A DNA stretch of 64,000 nt, taken from Bradyrhizobium sp. 1(2017) (GTDB taxonomy: Bacteria; Pseudomonadota; Alphaproteobacteria; Rhizobiales; Xanthobacteraceae). Below the pieces are notes generated by a model that saw only the letters and a program-made list of their open reading frames with translations, had not been told where the DNA came from and did not search any database. The stretch lies in NCBI RefSeq assembly GCF_011602485.2, contig NZ_CP050022.2:6530001-6594000 (forward strand), in the 5' to 3' direction. Position 1 is the first letter of the stretch. The number at the start of each line of letters is the position of its first letter. The position numbers were made by a program, and so were the translations under genes. This document shows, one piece after another, positions 32,992 through 44,208 of this stretch.

Positions 32992-34938
32992 GTGAACAAG
33001 ACAATTCAAACTGTCGAAAGTGCCGCAGCCGGCAGCGCTTTCCTCATCGAAGACGTCTATCCCTTGATCGACGGCGGCCGTTTCGCCGTGAAGCGGATCA
33101 CGGGCGACCGGGTCGAGGTCTGGGCCGACGTCTATCGCGACGGCGAGGCCGTGATCGGCGCTGCGCTGTTGTGGCGCCGCGAGCAGGATCGCGAATGGCA
33201 CCGTGAGCCGATGACCCATCACGGCAATGACCGCTGGTCAGGCGCCTTCGTCCCGACCGAGGCCGGGCCCTACGTCTACGCCATTGAAGCCTGGACCGAC
33301 GAATTCGCCACCTGGTCTCACGGCGTCGCGCGCAAGCAGCGCTCCGGCGCGGACGTCACACTGGATGCGATCGAAGGCGCCGGCCTCCTGACCAAGGTGC
33401 ATGGCGCGCCCCAGGACGCCGCAGCGGTCATCATCCGGCAGTGCGAGGATTATCTGCAGAGCGGCGATGTCAGCCCCCTGCTCGCCACCGAGCTCGGCGC
33501 AGCCATGGCCGAGAGCCAGTCGCGGCCCGACCTCACCCGTTCGCCCTCCTTCCCGCTGATCATCGACCGCGACAAGGCGCGCTTCGGCGCCTGGTACCAG
33601 ATGATGCCGCGCGGCCAGAGCCGAATGCCCGGCCAGCACGGCACGCTGCGAGACTGCATCGCCCGCGTGCCCGACATCGCCGCCATGGGCTTCGACGTGC
33701 TCTACTTCACGCCGATCCACCCGATCGGCAACACCCGCCGCAAGGGCCGCAACAATGCGCCGGTGGCCAGTGAAGGCGATCCCGGTTCGCCCTATGCGAT
33801 CGGTGCCGCCGAAGGCGGACACGACGCGCTGCATCCCGAGCTCGGCACGATCGAGGATTTCCGCGCGCTGGTCGCAACCTGCCTGGAATACCGCCTCGAG
33901 CTGGCGCTCGACTTCGCCGTGCAGTGCTCGCCGGATCATCCCTGGCTGACGCAGCATCCGGAATGGTTCAAATGGCGGCCGGACCGCTCGGTGCGGACGG
34001 CGGACGGTCCCTATTCGGACATCGTCATCCCCGATTTCAACTCCGTCGACAGGGCCGGGCTGTGGAACGCGTTTCGCGATGCCATGCTGTTCTGGATCGA
34101 CCACGGCGTGACCATCTTCGCCATCGACAATCACGACACCGCGCCGCTTCCGTTCTGGGAATGGCTGATCCGAGACATCCGCCGCCGGCATCCCGAGGTA
34201 ATCCTGTTCTCCAAGACCTTCGCACGGCCGAAGCTGATGAAAGGCCTCGCCAAGCTCGGCTTTGCTCAGTCCTTCACCTATTTCCCCTGGCGCACCTCGC
34301 GGTGGGAGCTGGAGCAATATCTCGGCGAGCTGACGCGTTATCCCGAGCGCGACTTCTATCGCCCGAACCTGTTCGTCAACACGGCCGATGTGTTGCCCTA
34401 TCACCTCCAGGGCGGCGAAGCCTGGGCGTTCAAGTCGCGCCTCGCGCTGGCCGCGACGCTGTCAGGGAATTACGGCATCTACAGCGGCTTCGAGCTCCTG
34501 GAGCACGAGGCGATCCCCGGCCGCGAGGAATATGTGGATTCAGAAAAGTACCGGATCAAGCAGCGTGACTGGGACAGGCCCGGCAACATCAAGCCCTACA
34601 TCACCGCGCTCAACCGCATCCGCAACGACAATGCGGCGCTCCAGCAGACGGCCAATCTGCGCTTCCTCGGCGGCGAGGACGGTGAGACGATCGCCTTCGT
34701 CAAGGAGGCCGCCGAGCCCGCCAACACCGCCATCGTCGTGATCGCGCTGTCACGCCATGTGCGCGAATTCTGGCTGCCGCTCGGTGACGTCACCGTTGAC
34801 GCCGGCAGGCGGCGTCACCATGTGACGGCACTCGAAAACCTCCTCACCGGCGAACAGTCCCGCGTCGAATGGGGCGGGGTCAGGTTGCGTATCGATCCCG
34901 ACCACGATCCGGCGCTACTGTTCCGCGGCCTGGCGTAA
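32992..34938 (+). CDS. GlgE-like maltosyltransferase with altered catalytic residues
   Basis: A 648-residue protein with the DUF3416-type N-domain and GH13_3 barrel of GlgE: WYQMMPRGQSR, ELALDFAVQCSPDHPWL, QHPEWFKWRPD, FVNTADVL, YIYSGFELLEHE-like and EEYVDSEKYRIK segments. GlgE extends glucan with maltose-1-phosphate. Here the nucleophile strand reads IFAIDNHDTAP instead of IFRVDNPHTKP (Asp379 kept, Arg at 377 replaced by Ala). The acid strand reads FSKTFARP instead of SEAFTRP (Glu replaced by Lys408), and the ENPPKKY phosphate loop is missing. Asp466 remains. It is probably inactive as GlgE or changed in function. GTG 32992 is chosen as start with moderate confidence. Confidence 0.85.
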   Translation: MNKTIQTVESAAAGSAFLIEDVYPLIDGGRFAVKRITGDRVEVWADVYRDGEAVIGAALLWRREQDREWHREPMTHHGNDRWSGAFVPTEAGPYVYAIEAWTDEFATWSHGVARKQRSGADVTLDAIEGAGLLTKVHGAPQDAAAVIIRQCEDYLQSGDVSPLLATELGAAMAESQSRPDLTRSPSFPLIIDRDKARFGAWYQMMPRGQSRMPGQHGTLRDCIARVPDIAAMGFDVLYFTPIHPIGNTRRKGRNNAPVASEGDPGSPYAIGAAEGGHDALHPELGTIEDFRALVATCLEYRLELALDFAVQCSPDHPWLTQHPEWFKWRPDRSVRTADGPYSDIVIPDFNSVDRAGLWNAFRDAMLFWIDHGVTIFAIDNHDTAPLPFWEWLIRDIRRRHPEVILFSKTFARPKLMKGLAKLGFAQSFTYFPWRTSRWELEQYLGELTRYPERDFYRPNLFVNTADVLPYHLQGGEAWAFKSRLALAATLSGNYGIYSGFELLEHEAIPGREEYVDSEKYRIKQRDWDRPGNIKPYITALNRIRNDNAALQQTANLRFLGGEDGETIAFVKEAAEPANTAIVVIALSRHVREFWLPLGDVTVDAGRRRHHVTALENLLTGEQSRVEWGGVRLRIDPDHDPALLFRGLA

Positions 34939-34949
34939 GGGGTCACGCC

Positions 34950-37900
34950 ATGAATGTTCTGTCTTCCGTCGACACCAAGAAAGCCGAGGCTGCCGAGATC
35001 GTGGACGAGCTCTGGTACAAGGACGCCATCATCTATCAACTCCACGTCAAGGCGTTTGCCGACAGCAACAATGACGGCATCGGTGACTTCGCCGGCCTGA
35101 CCGAGAAGCTGCCCTATCTCCAGGAGCTCGGCGTCACTGCGCTGTGGCTGTTGCCGTTCTATCCCTCGCCGGGCCGCGACGACGGCTACGACATCGGCGA
35201 TTACGGCGCGGTCAATCCCGACTTCGGGACGATGAAGGATTTCAAGCGCTTCATCCAGGAGGCGCAGAAGCGCGGCCTCCGTGTCATCACTGAGCTCGTG
35301 GTCAACCACACCTCGGACCAGCACAAATGGTTCAAGCGCGCGCGCCGCAGCCATCCGGGCTCGAGCGCCCGCAACTGGTATGTCTGGAGCGACACCGACC
35401 AGAAATACCAGGGCACGCGCATCATCTTCACCGACACGGAGAAGTCGAACTGGACCTGGGACCCCGAGGCCGGCGCCTTCTACTGGCACCGCTTCTTCTC
35501 GCACCAGCCGGACCTCAATTTCGACAATCCCCGCGTGGTCAGCGCCCTCATCCAGGTGATGAAGCGCTGGCTCGATGCCGGCGTCGACGGCTTTCGACTC
35601 GATGCCATTCCCTATCTCTGCGAGCGCGAGGGCACCTCGAACGAGAACCTGCCCGAGACGCATACGATCATCAAGCGGCTGCGCCAGGAGCTGGACGCCT
35701 ACTCCAAGGGCAAGCTGCTGCTGGCCGAGGCCAATCAATGGCCGGAAGATGTGCAGGAATATTTCGGCCGTGGCGACGAGTGCCACATGGCCTACCACTT
35801 CCCGCTGATGCCGCGCATCTACATGGCGATCGCGCAGGAAGACCGTTTCCCTATCACCGACATCCTGCGCCAGACGCCGGATATCCCGGCGAGTTGCCAA
35901 TGGGCGCTGTTCCTGCGCAACCATGACGAACTGACGCTGGAGATGGTCACCGACGTCGAGCGCGACTATCTCTGGACGACCTACGCCAACGACCCGCGCG
36001 CGCGCATCAATGTCGGCATCCGCCGACGCCTTGCACCGCTGATGGACAACGACCGGCGCAAGATCGAGCTGATGAACTCGCTGCTGCTGTCCTTTCCCGG
36101 CACGCCGATCATCTACTACGGCGACGAGATCGGGATGGGCGACAACATCTATCTCGGCGACCGCAACGGCGTGCGCACGCCGATGCAGTGGAGCCCGGAC
36201 CGCAACGGCGGCTTCTCACGCTGCGACCCGGCCCGCCTCTACGCACCGCTGATCATGGACCCGGTCTACGGCTATGAGTCGGTGAACGTCGAGGCGCAGT
36301 CGCGCAGCCAGTCCTCGCTGCTCAGCGCCACCAAGCGGCTGATCTCGGTGCGCAAGTCGACGCTCGCCTTCGGCCGCGGCACCATGACCTTCATCCGTCC
36401 GGCCAACCGCGCCGTGCTCGCCTATGTCCGGCAATACCACGACGAGGTGATCCTCTGCGTCGCCAATCTGTCGCGCGCAGCGCAAGCGACCGAGCTCGAT
36501 CTGTCGCCCTGGAAGGATCGCATCCCGCAGGAAATGCTCGGCCGCACGCGCTTCCCTCCGATCGGCGAACTGCCCTACATGATCACGCTGGGGCCTTACG
36601 GCTTCTACTGGTTCAAGCTCCAGGAGCGCGACAAGTCCGAGCCGGTGATCCCGCGCGCGGTGCCGGAGTTCGAGACCCTGGTGGTGCCGGTGAATTCGAA
36701 CTGGGTGTCGCTCGCCCGCGAGCGCGGCGTGTTCGAGCGCGACGTTCTGCCGGGATTCCTGTCGCGGACGCGGTGGTATCCCGAGCACAATCCCAAGCAG
36801 ATCGAGACCGCGCTGACCTCGGCGGTGCCGTTCAGCGACATCGGCGACAATCGGCCCTGGATCGCGTTCTTCGAAACCAAGCAAGAAGACGTGCAGACAC
36901 GCTACGTGATGCCGCTGCAGATCGAGTGGGTGCGGTTCGACCGCGAGCGCTTCAACCCGAGGGCGCTCGCCGCCGTGCGCCAGGGCGCGCGCGAAGGCAC
37001 GCTGCTCGACGTCGCAACCGAGCAAATCTTCATCGGGCTTTTCCTGCGGGGCCTATCGCAGAACCTGGTGGTGGAAGAGAACAATCTTCGGCTGGAATTC
37101 AAGGCGACCAGCCGTTTCGCCGATTATATCGTCAAGGAGCCCGAACGCATCCGCGCGATCGAGCAATCGAACAGCACCGCGCTGGTCGACAATCAATACG
37201 TCGCCAAGATCTATCGCCGGCTCGAAAGCGGCACCAGCCCCGAGATCGAGATCGGCCACTATCTCACGGAGGTCGCGCGCTTTGCCAATACCCCGGCGCT
37301 GCTCGGCAGCGTCGAGCTGGTCGAGGCGGGGCAGCGCAGCGCGCTCGGCGTGCTGCATGCCTATGTCGAGAACCAGGGCGACGGCTGGACGGTGACCACG
37401 GGTTATCTCGATCGCTATATCGACGAGCAGCGCGTCCTGCCGGTGGGCGAAATGCTCCGCGAGACCCAGGAGCAGGCGCCTTACCTGCATTTCATCGGTC
37501 AGATCGGTCGACGGCTCGGCGAGCTGCATGTCGCTCTGGCCGCGGCGGGGCCGGACGATCTCGCGCCGGAGCCGATCGGATCCGCATACGTCAAGCACCT
37601 CGTGTCCGACCTCAAGGCGCGCGCGGAGCGGGTTTTCGAGCGGCTGGCCGACATCCGCGACGGCCTGCGGGAGGCGGAGCGGCTGCTGATCGATCAGCTC
37701 ACGGCGGCCCGTGCGACCCTGTTCGACCGCCTGAATGCGCTATTGCCTTCCGGGATTGGCGGGTTGAACATCCGCCATCATGGCGACTTCCGGCTCGGGC
37801 AAACTCTGATCGTGAAGGACGATATCTTCATCATCGACTTCGACGGCGATCCGCGTGTGCCACTGGCCGACAAGCGGCGCAAGGCGCCGGCCGCGCGCGA

Positions 37901-38243
37901 CGTTGCCGGCCTGATCCACTCGATCGATATTTCGGTCAACGCGGCCCTGGCTCGCGCGCTCACGGGCGCCTCCGACGAGCACGGCCGGCTGGCGACCGCT
38001 CTCGACGAATGGCGCGAGCGCGCCACCGCGACCTTCCTGTCCGCCTATCGCGAAGCCATGACCGATCGGCGTCTGTGGCCGGACCATCGACAATCTGCGG
38101 AAAGCCTGTTGAGGTTCTTCCTGCTCGATCAAGCGTTCAACGAAGTAGAGTACGAGCTGTCCCACCGGCCTGAGGGGCTTCATGCGCCGCTGACCGGACT
38201 GCTTCGCATTCTGTCCAGTGCCGAGAGCGAAGCCCATGCCTAA
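34950..38243 (+). CDS. treS: Trehalose synthase - maltokinase fusion
   Basis: A 1097-residue fusion. The N-terminal half is GH13_16 trehalose synthase: [28 protein letters not shown] (nucleophile), [12 protein letters not shown] (acid), [12 protein letters not shown]. From about residue 600 the C-terminal half is maltokinase (Mak/Pep2), with HHGDFRLGQ and IIDFDGDP kinase motifs. It converts trehalose to maltose and then to maltose-1-phosphate, the GlgE substrate. ATG 34950 is 11 nt after the GlgE-like gene, and the end overlaps glgB by 8 nt. Confidence 0.94.
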   Translation: MNVLSSVDTKKAEAAEIVDELWYKDAIIYQLHVKAFADSNNDGIGDFAGLTEKLPYLQELGVTALWLLPFYPSPGRDDGYDIGDYGAVNPDFGTMKDFKRFIQEAQKRGLRVITELVVNHTSDQHKWFKRARRSHPGSSARNWYVWSDTDQKYQGTRIIFTDTEKSNWTWDPEAGAFYWHRFFSHQPDLNFDNPRVVSALIQVMKRWLDAGVDGFRLDAIPYLCEREGTSNENLPETHTIIKRLRQELDAYSKGKLLLAEANQWPEDVQEYFGRGDECHMAYHFPLMPRIYMAIAQEDRFPITDILRQTPDIPASCQWALFLRNHDELTLEMVTDVERDYLWTTYANDPRARINVGIRRRLAPLMDNDRRKIELMNSLLLSFPGTPIIYYGDEIGMGDNIYLGDRNGVRTPMQWSPDRNGGFSRCDPARLYAPLIMDPVYGYESVNVEAQSRSQSSLLSATKRLISVRKSTLAFGRGTMTFIRPANRAVLAYVRQYHDEVILCVANLSRAAQATELDLSPWKDRIPQEMLGRTRFPPIGELPYMITLGPYGFYWFKLQERDKSEPVIPRAVPEFETLVVPVNSNWVSLARERGVFERDVLPGFLSRTRWYPEHNPKQIETALTSAVPFSDIGDNRPWIAFFETKQEDVQTRYVMPLQIEWVRFDRERFNPRALAAVRQGAREGTLLDVATEQIFIGLFLRGLSQNLVVEENNLRLEFKATSRFADYIVKEPERIRAIEQSNSTALVDNQYVAKIYRRLESGTSPEIEIGHYLTEVARFANTPALLGSVELVEAGQRSALGVLHAYVENQGDGWTVTTGYLDRYIDEQRVLPVGEMLRETQEQAPYLHFIGQIGRRLGELHVALAAAGPDDLAPEPIGSAYVKHLVSDLKARAERVFERLADIRDGLREAERLLIDQLTAARATLFDRLNALLPSGIGGLNIRHHGDFRLGQTLIVKDDIFIIDFDGDPRVPLADKRRKAPAARDVAGLIHSIDISVNAALARALTGASDEHGRLATALDEWRERATATFLSAYREAMTDRRLWPDHRQSAESLLRFFLLDQAFNEVEYELSHRPEGLHAPLTGLLRILSSAESEAHA

Positions 38244-40374
38244 ACTGCCCGCCGAAGCCTACGCGATCATAGAGGGCCGCCACTCCGATCCTTTCCATTA
38301 TCTCGGGCTGCATCCCGAGGGCGGGAGAAGCGTGGTGCGCGCTTTTCTCCCCGAAGCCTCCAATGTCGAGGCGGTCGGCGAGCATGGTGAGGTCGCATCG
38401 CTCGACCGCGTGCACGATTCCGGCCTCTTCATCGGGGCCCTCCCCAATGGCTCGAAGCACTACCAGCTGCGCGCGAAATTCGGTGGCAACGTCGTCGAGT
38501 TCGAGGACGCCTACCGCTTTCCGCCGATCCTGACCGATTTCGACCTCTATTTGCTCGGCGAGGGCACCGATCAGCGCCTCTACGACAAGCTCGGGGCGCA
38601 TCCGATGCGGCTCGAAGGCGTCGACGGCATCGGCTTCGTGGTGCTGGCGCCGAACGCGCGGCGCGTATCCGTGGTCGGCGACTTCAACTTCTGGGACGGC
38701 CGACGCCATCCCATGCGGGTGCGCGGCAGCGGCTATTGGGAGCTGTTCATCCCGCATGCGAAGATTGGCGATCACTACAAGTTCGAGATCATCGGCCCGC
38801 ACGGCCATCTGCTTCCGCTGAAATCAGATCCGATGGCCTTTGCGAGCGAGGTGCGGCCAAAGACGGCGTCCATCGTGTTCGACGAGGCGCGTATGCAACG
38901 GCCGCGGCCGGCCCCCGACGGCATCAACGCGCTGTCGGCGCCGATGTCGATCTACGAGGTCCATCTCGGTTCGTGGCGGCGCAAGAACGGCGACGAATGG
39001 CTGACCTATCGCGAACTGGCCGAGCAGCTGCCGGCCTATGCCCGCGACATGGGCTTCACCCATCTCGAATTCCTGCCCGTGAGCGAGCATCCCTTCGACG
39101 GCTCCTGGGGCTATCAGCCGACCGGCCTCTATGCGCCGACCAGCCGCTTCGGCACGCCGGAGGATTTCGCCGCGCTGGTCGATGCATGCCATCGCGAGGG
39201 CGTCGGCGTGCTGCTCGACTGGGTGCCCGGCCACTTCCCGGATGATCCGCACGGCCTCGGCAGTTTCGACGGCACCGCGCTCTACGAGCACGCCAACCCG
39301 CTCCAGGGCCGCCACCTCGACTGGGGCACGCTGATCTACAATTACGGCCGCACCGAAGTGACGAACTTCCTGGTGTCGAACGCGCTGTTCTGGCTGGAGC
39401 ACTACGCGATCGACGGGCTGCGCGTCGATGCGGTCGCATCCATGCTCTACCTCGACTACAGCCGGCCGCCGGGCGCCTGGGTCCCGAACCAGTATGGCGG
39501 CCGCGAGAACATCGAGGCCATCAACTTCCTGCGGCGCTTCAACACCGAGCTGTTTGCCCGATTCCCGCAGGCGACCACGGCCGCCGAAGAGTCCACCGCC
39601 TGGCCGCAGGTCTCGCGCCCGGTCGAATTCGGCGGGCTCGGCTTCGGCTACAAGTGGAACATGGGCTGGATGCACGACACGCTGAGCTACATCAGCAAGG
39701 ATCCGATCTACCGCAAGCACCATCACGGCGAGATCCTGTTCGGCCTGCACTACGCCTTCTCGGAAAACTTCATCCTGCCGCTGTCGCATGACGAGGTCGT
39801 GCACGGCAAACGTTCCATTCTCGGCCGGATGCCGGGCGACGAGTGGCAGCGTTTCGCGAATTTGCGCGCCTATTACAGCTTCATGTTCGGCCATCCCGGC
39901 AAGAAGCTGTTGTTCATGGGAGCGGAGATCGCGCAGAGCCGCGAATGGAACCACGACCAGTCGCTCGACTGGCACCTGCTCGAGTACAAGTACCATTCCG
40001 GCATCCAGGCGCTGATCCGCGACCTCAACCGGCTCTACCGCGCCGTGCCGGCGCTGCACCAGATGGATTGCGACCAGGCCGGCTTCGAATGGCTGATCAC
40101 CGACGATGCCAACCGCAACGTATTCGCCTGGCTGCGCAAGGGCTTCGACGAGCACGCGCGGTGCCTGGTGATCGTCAACTTCTCGCCGAACGTCTATCAG
40201 AGCTACCGCGTTCCTGTACCCTTTGGCGGCAAGTGGAAAGAGGTGTTCAATTCGGATTCGGCCCATTATGGCGGCAGCAACGTTGGGAACGTCGGGGAAG
40301 TTCACGCCGTTGACGGAGAGCTTCGCCTCACCATTCCACCGCTTGCAGCGATCTTCCTCGTTCCAGAAAGCTGA
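38236..40374 (+). CDS. glgB: 1,4-alpha-glucan branching enzyme
   Basis: A 712-residue GH13_9 branching enzyme. It has an N-terminal CBM48 domain ([23 protein letters not shown]). The catalytic barrel shows [19 protein letters not shown] (nucleophile), [16 protein letters not shown] (acid) and [14 protein letters not shown] (Asp). It introduces alpha-1,6 branches into glucan. ATG 38236 (MPKLPAEAY) overlaps treS by 8 nt. It is the last enzyme of the TreS-Mak-GlgE-GlgB route, here kept with intact catalytic residues. Confidence 0.95.
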   Translation: MPKLPAEAYAIIEGRHSDPFHYLGLHPEGGRSVVRAFLPEASNVEAVGEHGEVASLDRVHDSGLFIGALPNGSKHYQLRAKFGGNVVEFEDAYRFPPILTDFDLYLLGEGTDQRLYDKLGAHPMRLEGVDGIGFVVLAPNARRVSVVGDFNFWDGRRHPMRVRGSGYWELFIPHAKIGDHYKFEIIGPHGHLLPLKSDPMAFASEVRPKTASIVFDEARMQRPRPAPDGINALSAPMSIYEVHLGSWRRKNGDEWLTYRELAEQLPAYARDMGFTHLEFLPVSEHPFDGSWGYQPTGLYAPTSRFGTPEDFAALVDACHREGVGVLLDWVPGHFPDDPHGLGSFDGTALYEHANPLQGRHLDWGTLIYNYGRTEVTNFLVSNALFWLEHYAIDGLRVDAVASMLYLDYSRPPGAWVPNQYGGRENIEAINFLRRFNTELFARFPQATTAAEESTAWPQVSRPVEFGGLGFGYKWNMGWMHDTLSYISKDPIYRKHHHGEILFGLHYAFSENFILPLSHDEVVHGKRSILGRMPGDEWQRFANLRAYYSFMFGHPGKKLLFMGAEIAQSREWNHDQSLDWHLLEYKYHSGIQALIRDLNRLYRAVPALHQMDCDQAGFEWLITDDANRNVFAWLRKGFDEHARCLVIVNFSPNVYQSYRVPVPFGGKWKEVFNSDSAHYGGSNVGNVGEVHAVDGELRLTIPPLAAIFLVPES

Positions 40375-40377
40375 CCG

Positions 40378-42456
40378 ATGCGCCTGACTGCCGGATCGCC
40401 CGCACGCCTCGGCGCAAGCTGGGACGGACGCGGCACCAATTTCGCTCTGTTCTCCGCCAACGCGCAGAAGGTCGAACTGTGCCTGTTCGACACGCAAGGC
40501 CGCCGCGAGCTCGAGCGGATCGAGCTGCCTGAAAAGACCGAGGACGTCTGGCACGGCTATCTCAACGACGTCTCACCCGGCCAGCTCTACGGCTATCGCG
40601 TGCACGGTCCCTACGAGCCCGAGCACGGCCACCGCTTCAACGCCAACAAGCTGCTGCTCGACCCCTATGCCAAGCGGCTTGCCGGACGGCTGGTCTGGAG
40701 CGATGCGCATTTCGCCTACCGCACCGGCTCACCGCGCGAGGACCTGTCGTTCGACCGGCGCGACAACGCGCGCGGCATGCCCAAGGCCGTCGTCGTCGAC
40801 GAGACCTTCAATTGGGGCCGGCGCGAGATCCGTCCCAACATCCCCTGGGAAGACACCATCATCTACGAGGCCCACGTCAAGGGCCTGACGCAGAAGCGGG
40901 ACGACGTGCCGCCGAACTTGCGCGGCACCTATGGCGGCCTGTCGTCGCCGGCGATGATCGATCACCTGAAGAGGCTCGGCGTGACCACGGTCGAGCTTCT
41001 GCCGATCCACAGCTTCGTCGACGACCGCATCCTGGTGGAAAAGAAGCTCGCCAATTACTGGGGCTACAACACGCTGTCCTTCTTCGCGCCCGAGCCGCGC
41101 TACGCCCAGGACAACGCGCTCGATTCCTTCCGCACCACGGTCGCGCGGCTGCACGACGCCGGCATCGAGGTCATGCTGGACGTCGTCTACAACCACACCG
41201 CCGAGGGCAACCATCTCGGCCCGACGCTGTGCTATCGCGGCATCGACAACGCCTCCTATTACTGGCTGAACCGCGAGAACCCGCGCTATTACGACGACTT
41301 CACCGGCTGCGGCTCGTCGGTGAACCTCACCCATCCGCGGGTGCTCCAGATGGTGATGGACTCGCTTCGCTACTGGGTCGAGGTCTGCCACGTCGACGGC
41401 TTCCGCTTCGATCTTGCCACCACGCTGGCGCGCGGTCCGAACGGCTTTGATCGCGGCATCTCGTTCCTGACCGCGATCCGGCAGGATCCGGTGCTGGCGA
41501 CCGTCAAGCTCGTCGCCGAACCGTGGGACCTCGGACTCGGCGGCTACCAGGTTGGTGCATTCCCCTCGCAATGGTCGGAATGGAACGACCGCTATCGCAG
41601 CGCCATGCGGCGCTACTGGAGCGGCGAAGGCAGCCTGATCGGCGACATCTCCAGCCGCATGACGGCATCCTCCGACCTGTTCAATCACGACGGAAGGCGG
41701 CCCCGCGCCAGCATCAACCACATCACCGTGCATGACGGCTTCACGCTCGCCGACCTCTTCAGCTACAACGAGAAGCACAACGAGGCCAACGGCGAGGACA
41801 ATCGCGACGGCTCCAACGACAACCACAGCAACAATTGCGGCGTCGAAGGCCCGACCGACGATCCCAATATCCTCGGCCTGCGCCGGCAGCTTCGCAAGAA
41901 CGTGCTGGCCTGCCTGATGCTGGCGCAAGGCATTCCGCTGATCCTCGCCGGCGACGAGGTCGGCAATTCGCAATCCGGCAACAACAACGCCTATTGCCAG
42001 GACAACGAGGTCGGCTGGGTCGGCTGGGACAATCTCGGCAAGGAGGGTGACGACATGGTCGATTTCGTCGCCCATCTTGCCGACATCCGCCGCCGGTTCT
42101 CGCAGCTGCGCAGCCATCGCTGGCTCGATGGCCGCCCCAAGGACGGCATCTCCTACGGTGCGTTGTGGCTGACGCCTGCCGGGGACGAGATGACGGAGAA
42201 CGACTGGAAATTTCCCGAAGGGCGGTTTCTCTCCTATGTGATGGGCCCGATGGAACCGGGTAGCGCCGCGATCTTTATCGTACTGAACGCCGCCCCCGAA
42301 GAGATCGCATTCAAATTGCCCAAAATGACCGAATACAAGAGCTGGCAGCAGATCCTCAACACGACCGAGGCCAGGCTGAACTCGATCGACTTCCCGCCCG
42401 GAAGCGACAGCAAGGCGCCGCCGCGCTCCGTGCTCGCCTTCGCGGGCGCGCTATGA
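40378..42456 (+). CDS. glgX: Glycogen debranching enzyme GlgX
   Basis: A 692-residue GH13_11 isoamylase-type enzyme: RLTAGSPARLGASWDGRGTN start, YEPEHGHRFNANKLLLDPYA, HVDGFRFDLATTLAR (nucleophile), VKLVAEPWDLG (acid), ITVHDGFTLADLFSYNEKHN. It removes alpha-1,6 branches, giving linear chains. It starts 3 nt after glgB and overlaps treZ by 4 nt. Debranched chains are the substrate for TreY/TreZ, the next two genes. Confidence 0.95.
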   Translation: MRLTAGSPARLGASWDGRGTNFALFSANAQKVELCLFDTQGRRELERIELPEKTEDVWHGYLNDVSPGQLYGYRVHGPYEPEHGHRFNANKLLLDPYAKRLAGRLVWSDAHFAYRTGSPREDLSFDRRDNARGMPKAVVVDETFNWGRREIRPNIPWEDTIIYEAHVKGLTQKRDDVPPNLRGTYGGLSSPAMIDHLKRLGVTTVELLPIHSFVDDRILVEKKLANYWGYNTLSFFAPEPRYAQDNALDSFRTTVARLHDAGIEVMLDVVYNHTAEGNHLGPTLCYRGIDNASYYWLNRENPRYYDDFTGCGSSVNLTHPRVLQMVMDSLRYWVEVCHVDGFRFDLATTLARGPNGFDRGISFLTAIRQDPVLATVKLVAEPWDLGLGGYQVGAFPSQWSEWNDRYRSAMRRYWSGEGSLIGDISSRMTASSDLFNHDGRRPRASINHITVHDGFTLADLFSYNEKHNEANGEDNRDGSNDNHSNNCGVEGPTDDPNILGLRRQLRKNVLACLMLAQGIPLILAGDEVGNSQSGNNNAYCQDNEVGWVGWDNLGKEGDDMVDFVAHLADIRRRFSQLRSHRWLDGRPKDGISYGALWLTPAGDEMTENDWKFPEGRFLSYVMGPMEPGSAAIFIVLNAAPEEIAFKLPKMTEYKSWQQILNTTEARLNSIDFPPGSDSKAPPRSVLAFAGAL

Positions 42457-44207
42457 GGCCATCCTTCGGGGCGAGGCCGACCAAGGACGGCGTGTCGTTC
42501 CGGCTGTGGGCGCCAGGCGCGCGTCGCGTCGATCTCCTGCTCGACCGGAGGCACGCGATGCAGCGCCGGCAGGATGGCTGGTACGTGGCCGAGATTGCCG
42601 ACCTGCACGTCGGCAGTCCTTACAAGTTCAGGATCGACGACGAGATCGACGTGCCCGATCCGGCCTCGGCGTTCCAGCCCGAGGATGTGTTCGGCCCGAG
42701 CGAGGTGATCGATCACGACGCCTTCGCCTGGCGCGCGCGCGATTGGCGCGGCCGTCCCTGGGAAGAGACGGTGCTGATCGAGACCCATGTCGGCACCTTC
42801 ACACAGGAAGGCACCTATCGCGCCATGATCGACCGGCTCGATCATCTCGTGGCGACGGGAATCACCGCGCTGGAGTTGATGCCGCTGGCCGATTTCGCCG
42901 GGCGACGCGGCTGGGGCTATGACGGCGTGCTGTGGTATGCGCCCGACAGCGCCTATGGCCGGCCCGAAGACCTGAAGACGCTGATCGACGAGGCGCATCT
43001 GCGCGGGCTGATGGTGTTCCTCGACGTCGTCTACAATCATTTCGGCCCGGAAGGAAACTACCTCGGCCGTTACGCGCCGACCTTCTTCACCGATGCGCAT
43101 ACGCCCTGGGGCAGCGCGATCGACTATCGCGTGCCGCAGGTGCGCGCATTCGCGGTCGAGAACGCGCTGTCCTGGCTCACCGATTATCGCTTCGACGGCC
43201 TCAGGCTGGATGCCGCCAACCACATCATGGCAATCCCCGGCGAGCAATCGATGCTGCAAGACCTCAGCGTTGCCGCCGGCGAGCTCGCCAAGGCCACGGG
43301 GCGGCACATCCATCTCGTGCTGGAGAACGGCGACAATCGCGCCAGCCTGCTCGATGCCGCGCAGGAGCCGCCAAACGGCAAATATCGCGCGCAGTGGAAC
43401 GACGACTATCATCACGTCTGGCACGTGATGCTGACCGGCGAGCTTGCCGGCTACTATGCCGACTACCAGACGCCGCGCATGGATCTTGCGCGCGCGCTCG
43501 CCTCCGGCTTCGTCTACCAGGGCGAGATCTCGGAGTTCTGGGGCAAGAAGCCGCGCGGCGAGTCGAGCGGCGAGCTGCCGCCGGCGACCTTCGTCAACTT
43601 CCTGCAAAATCACGACCAGATCGGCAACCGCCCGCTCGGCGACCGGCTCGAAAGCCTGGCCTCCCCCAGGCAGATCGAGGCCGCGCTCGCGGTCAGCCTG
43701 CTCGCGCCGATGGTGCCGATGCTGTTTCAGGGTGAGGAATGGGGCTCCACGGCGCCCTTCCCGTTCTTCTGCGACTTCCAGGGCGGATTGGCCGATGCCG
43801 TGCGCAAGGGGCGCAAGCAGGAATATGCCTGGGCCTATGAAAAATACGGCGACGAGGTGCCTGATCCGCTCGATCCGGCAACGCTGCAATCGGCCATGCT
43901 CGATTGGAGCGGCCGCACGCCCGAACAGAACGCGCGATTGACGCTGGTGCGAGAGCTGCTCGCACTCCGCCGCAAGGAGATCATGCCGCGGCTGAAAGGG
44001 GCAAGGTTCGGCGATGCCGAGGCAGCGGATACCGGCCTGCTCACCGCACATTGGCGCATGGGGGACGGCGCGACGCTACGCCTGACCGCCAACCTCTCGG
44101 ACAAGGATGTCGCCTATTCCAACAGCGATGCGGGCACGCCGATCTGGGGCGGCGAGGCCGGCGAGCGGCTTCCGCCCTGGTCGGTGATCTGGCGCCTCGG
44201 AGGTTAG
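42453..44207 (+). CDS. treZ: Malto-oligosyltrehalose trehalohydrolase
   Basis: A 584-residue GH13_10 enzyme. Evidence is GAPFxx-like start RPSFGARPTKDGVSFRLWAPGA, GRRGWGYDGVLWYAP, YRFDGLRLDAANHIM (nucleophile), HLVLENGDNRAS (acid), NFLQNHDQIGNRPLG. It cleaves the terminal maltosyltrehalose unit to release trehalose. It overlaps glgX by 4 nt and is followed by treY after one base. GlgX-TreZ-TreY together turn glycogen into trehalose. Confidence 0.94.
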   Translation: MRPSFGARPTKDGVSFRLWAPGARRVDLLLDRRHAMQRRQDGWYVAEIADLHVGSPYKFRIDDEIDVPDPASAFQPEDVFGPSEVIDHDAFAWRARDWRGRPWEETVLIETHVGTFTQEGTYRAMIDRLDHLVATGITALELMPLADFAGRRGWGYDGVLWYAPDSAYGRPEDLKTLIDEAHLRGLMVFLDVVYNHFGPEGNYLGRYAPTFFTDAHTPWGSAIDYRVPQVRAFAVENALSWLTDYRFDGLRLDAANHIMAIPGEQSMLQDLSVAAGELAKATGRHIHLVLENGDNRASLLDAAQEPPNGKYRAQWNDDYHHVWHVMLTGELAGYYADYQTPRMDLARALASGFVYQGEISEFWGKKPRGESSGELPPATFVNFLQNHDQIGNRPLGDRLESLASPRQIEAALAVSLLAPMVPMLFQGEEWGSTAPFPFFCDFQGGLADAVRKGRKQEYAWAYEKYGDEVPDPLDPATLQSAMLDWSGRTPEQNARLTLVRELLALRRKEIMPRLKGARFGDAEAADTGLLTAHWRMGDGATLRLTANLSDKDVAYSNSDAGTPIWGGEAGERLPPWSVIWRLGG

Positions 44208-44208
44208 C

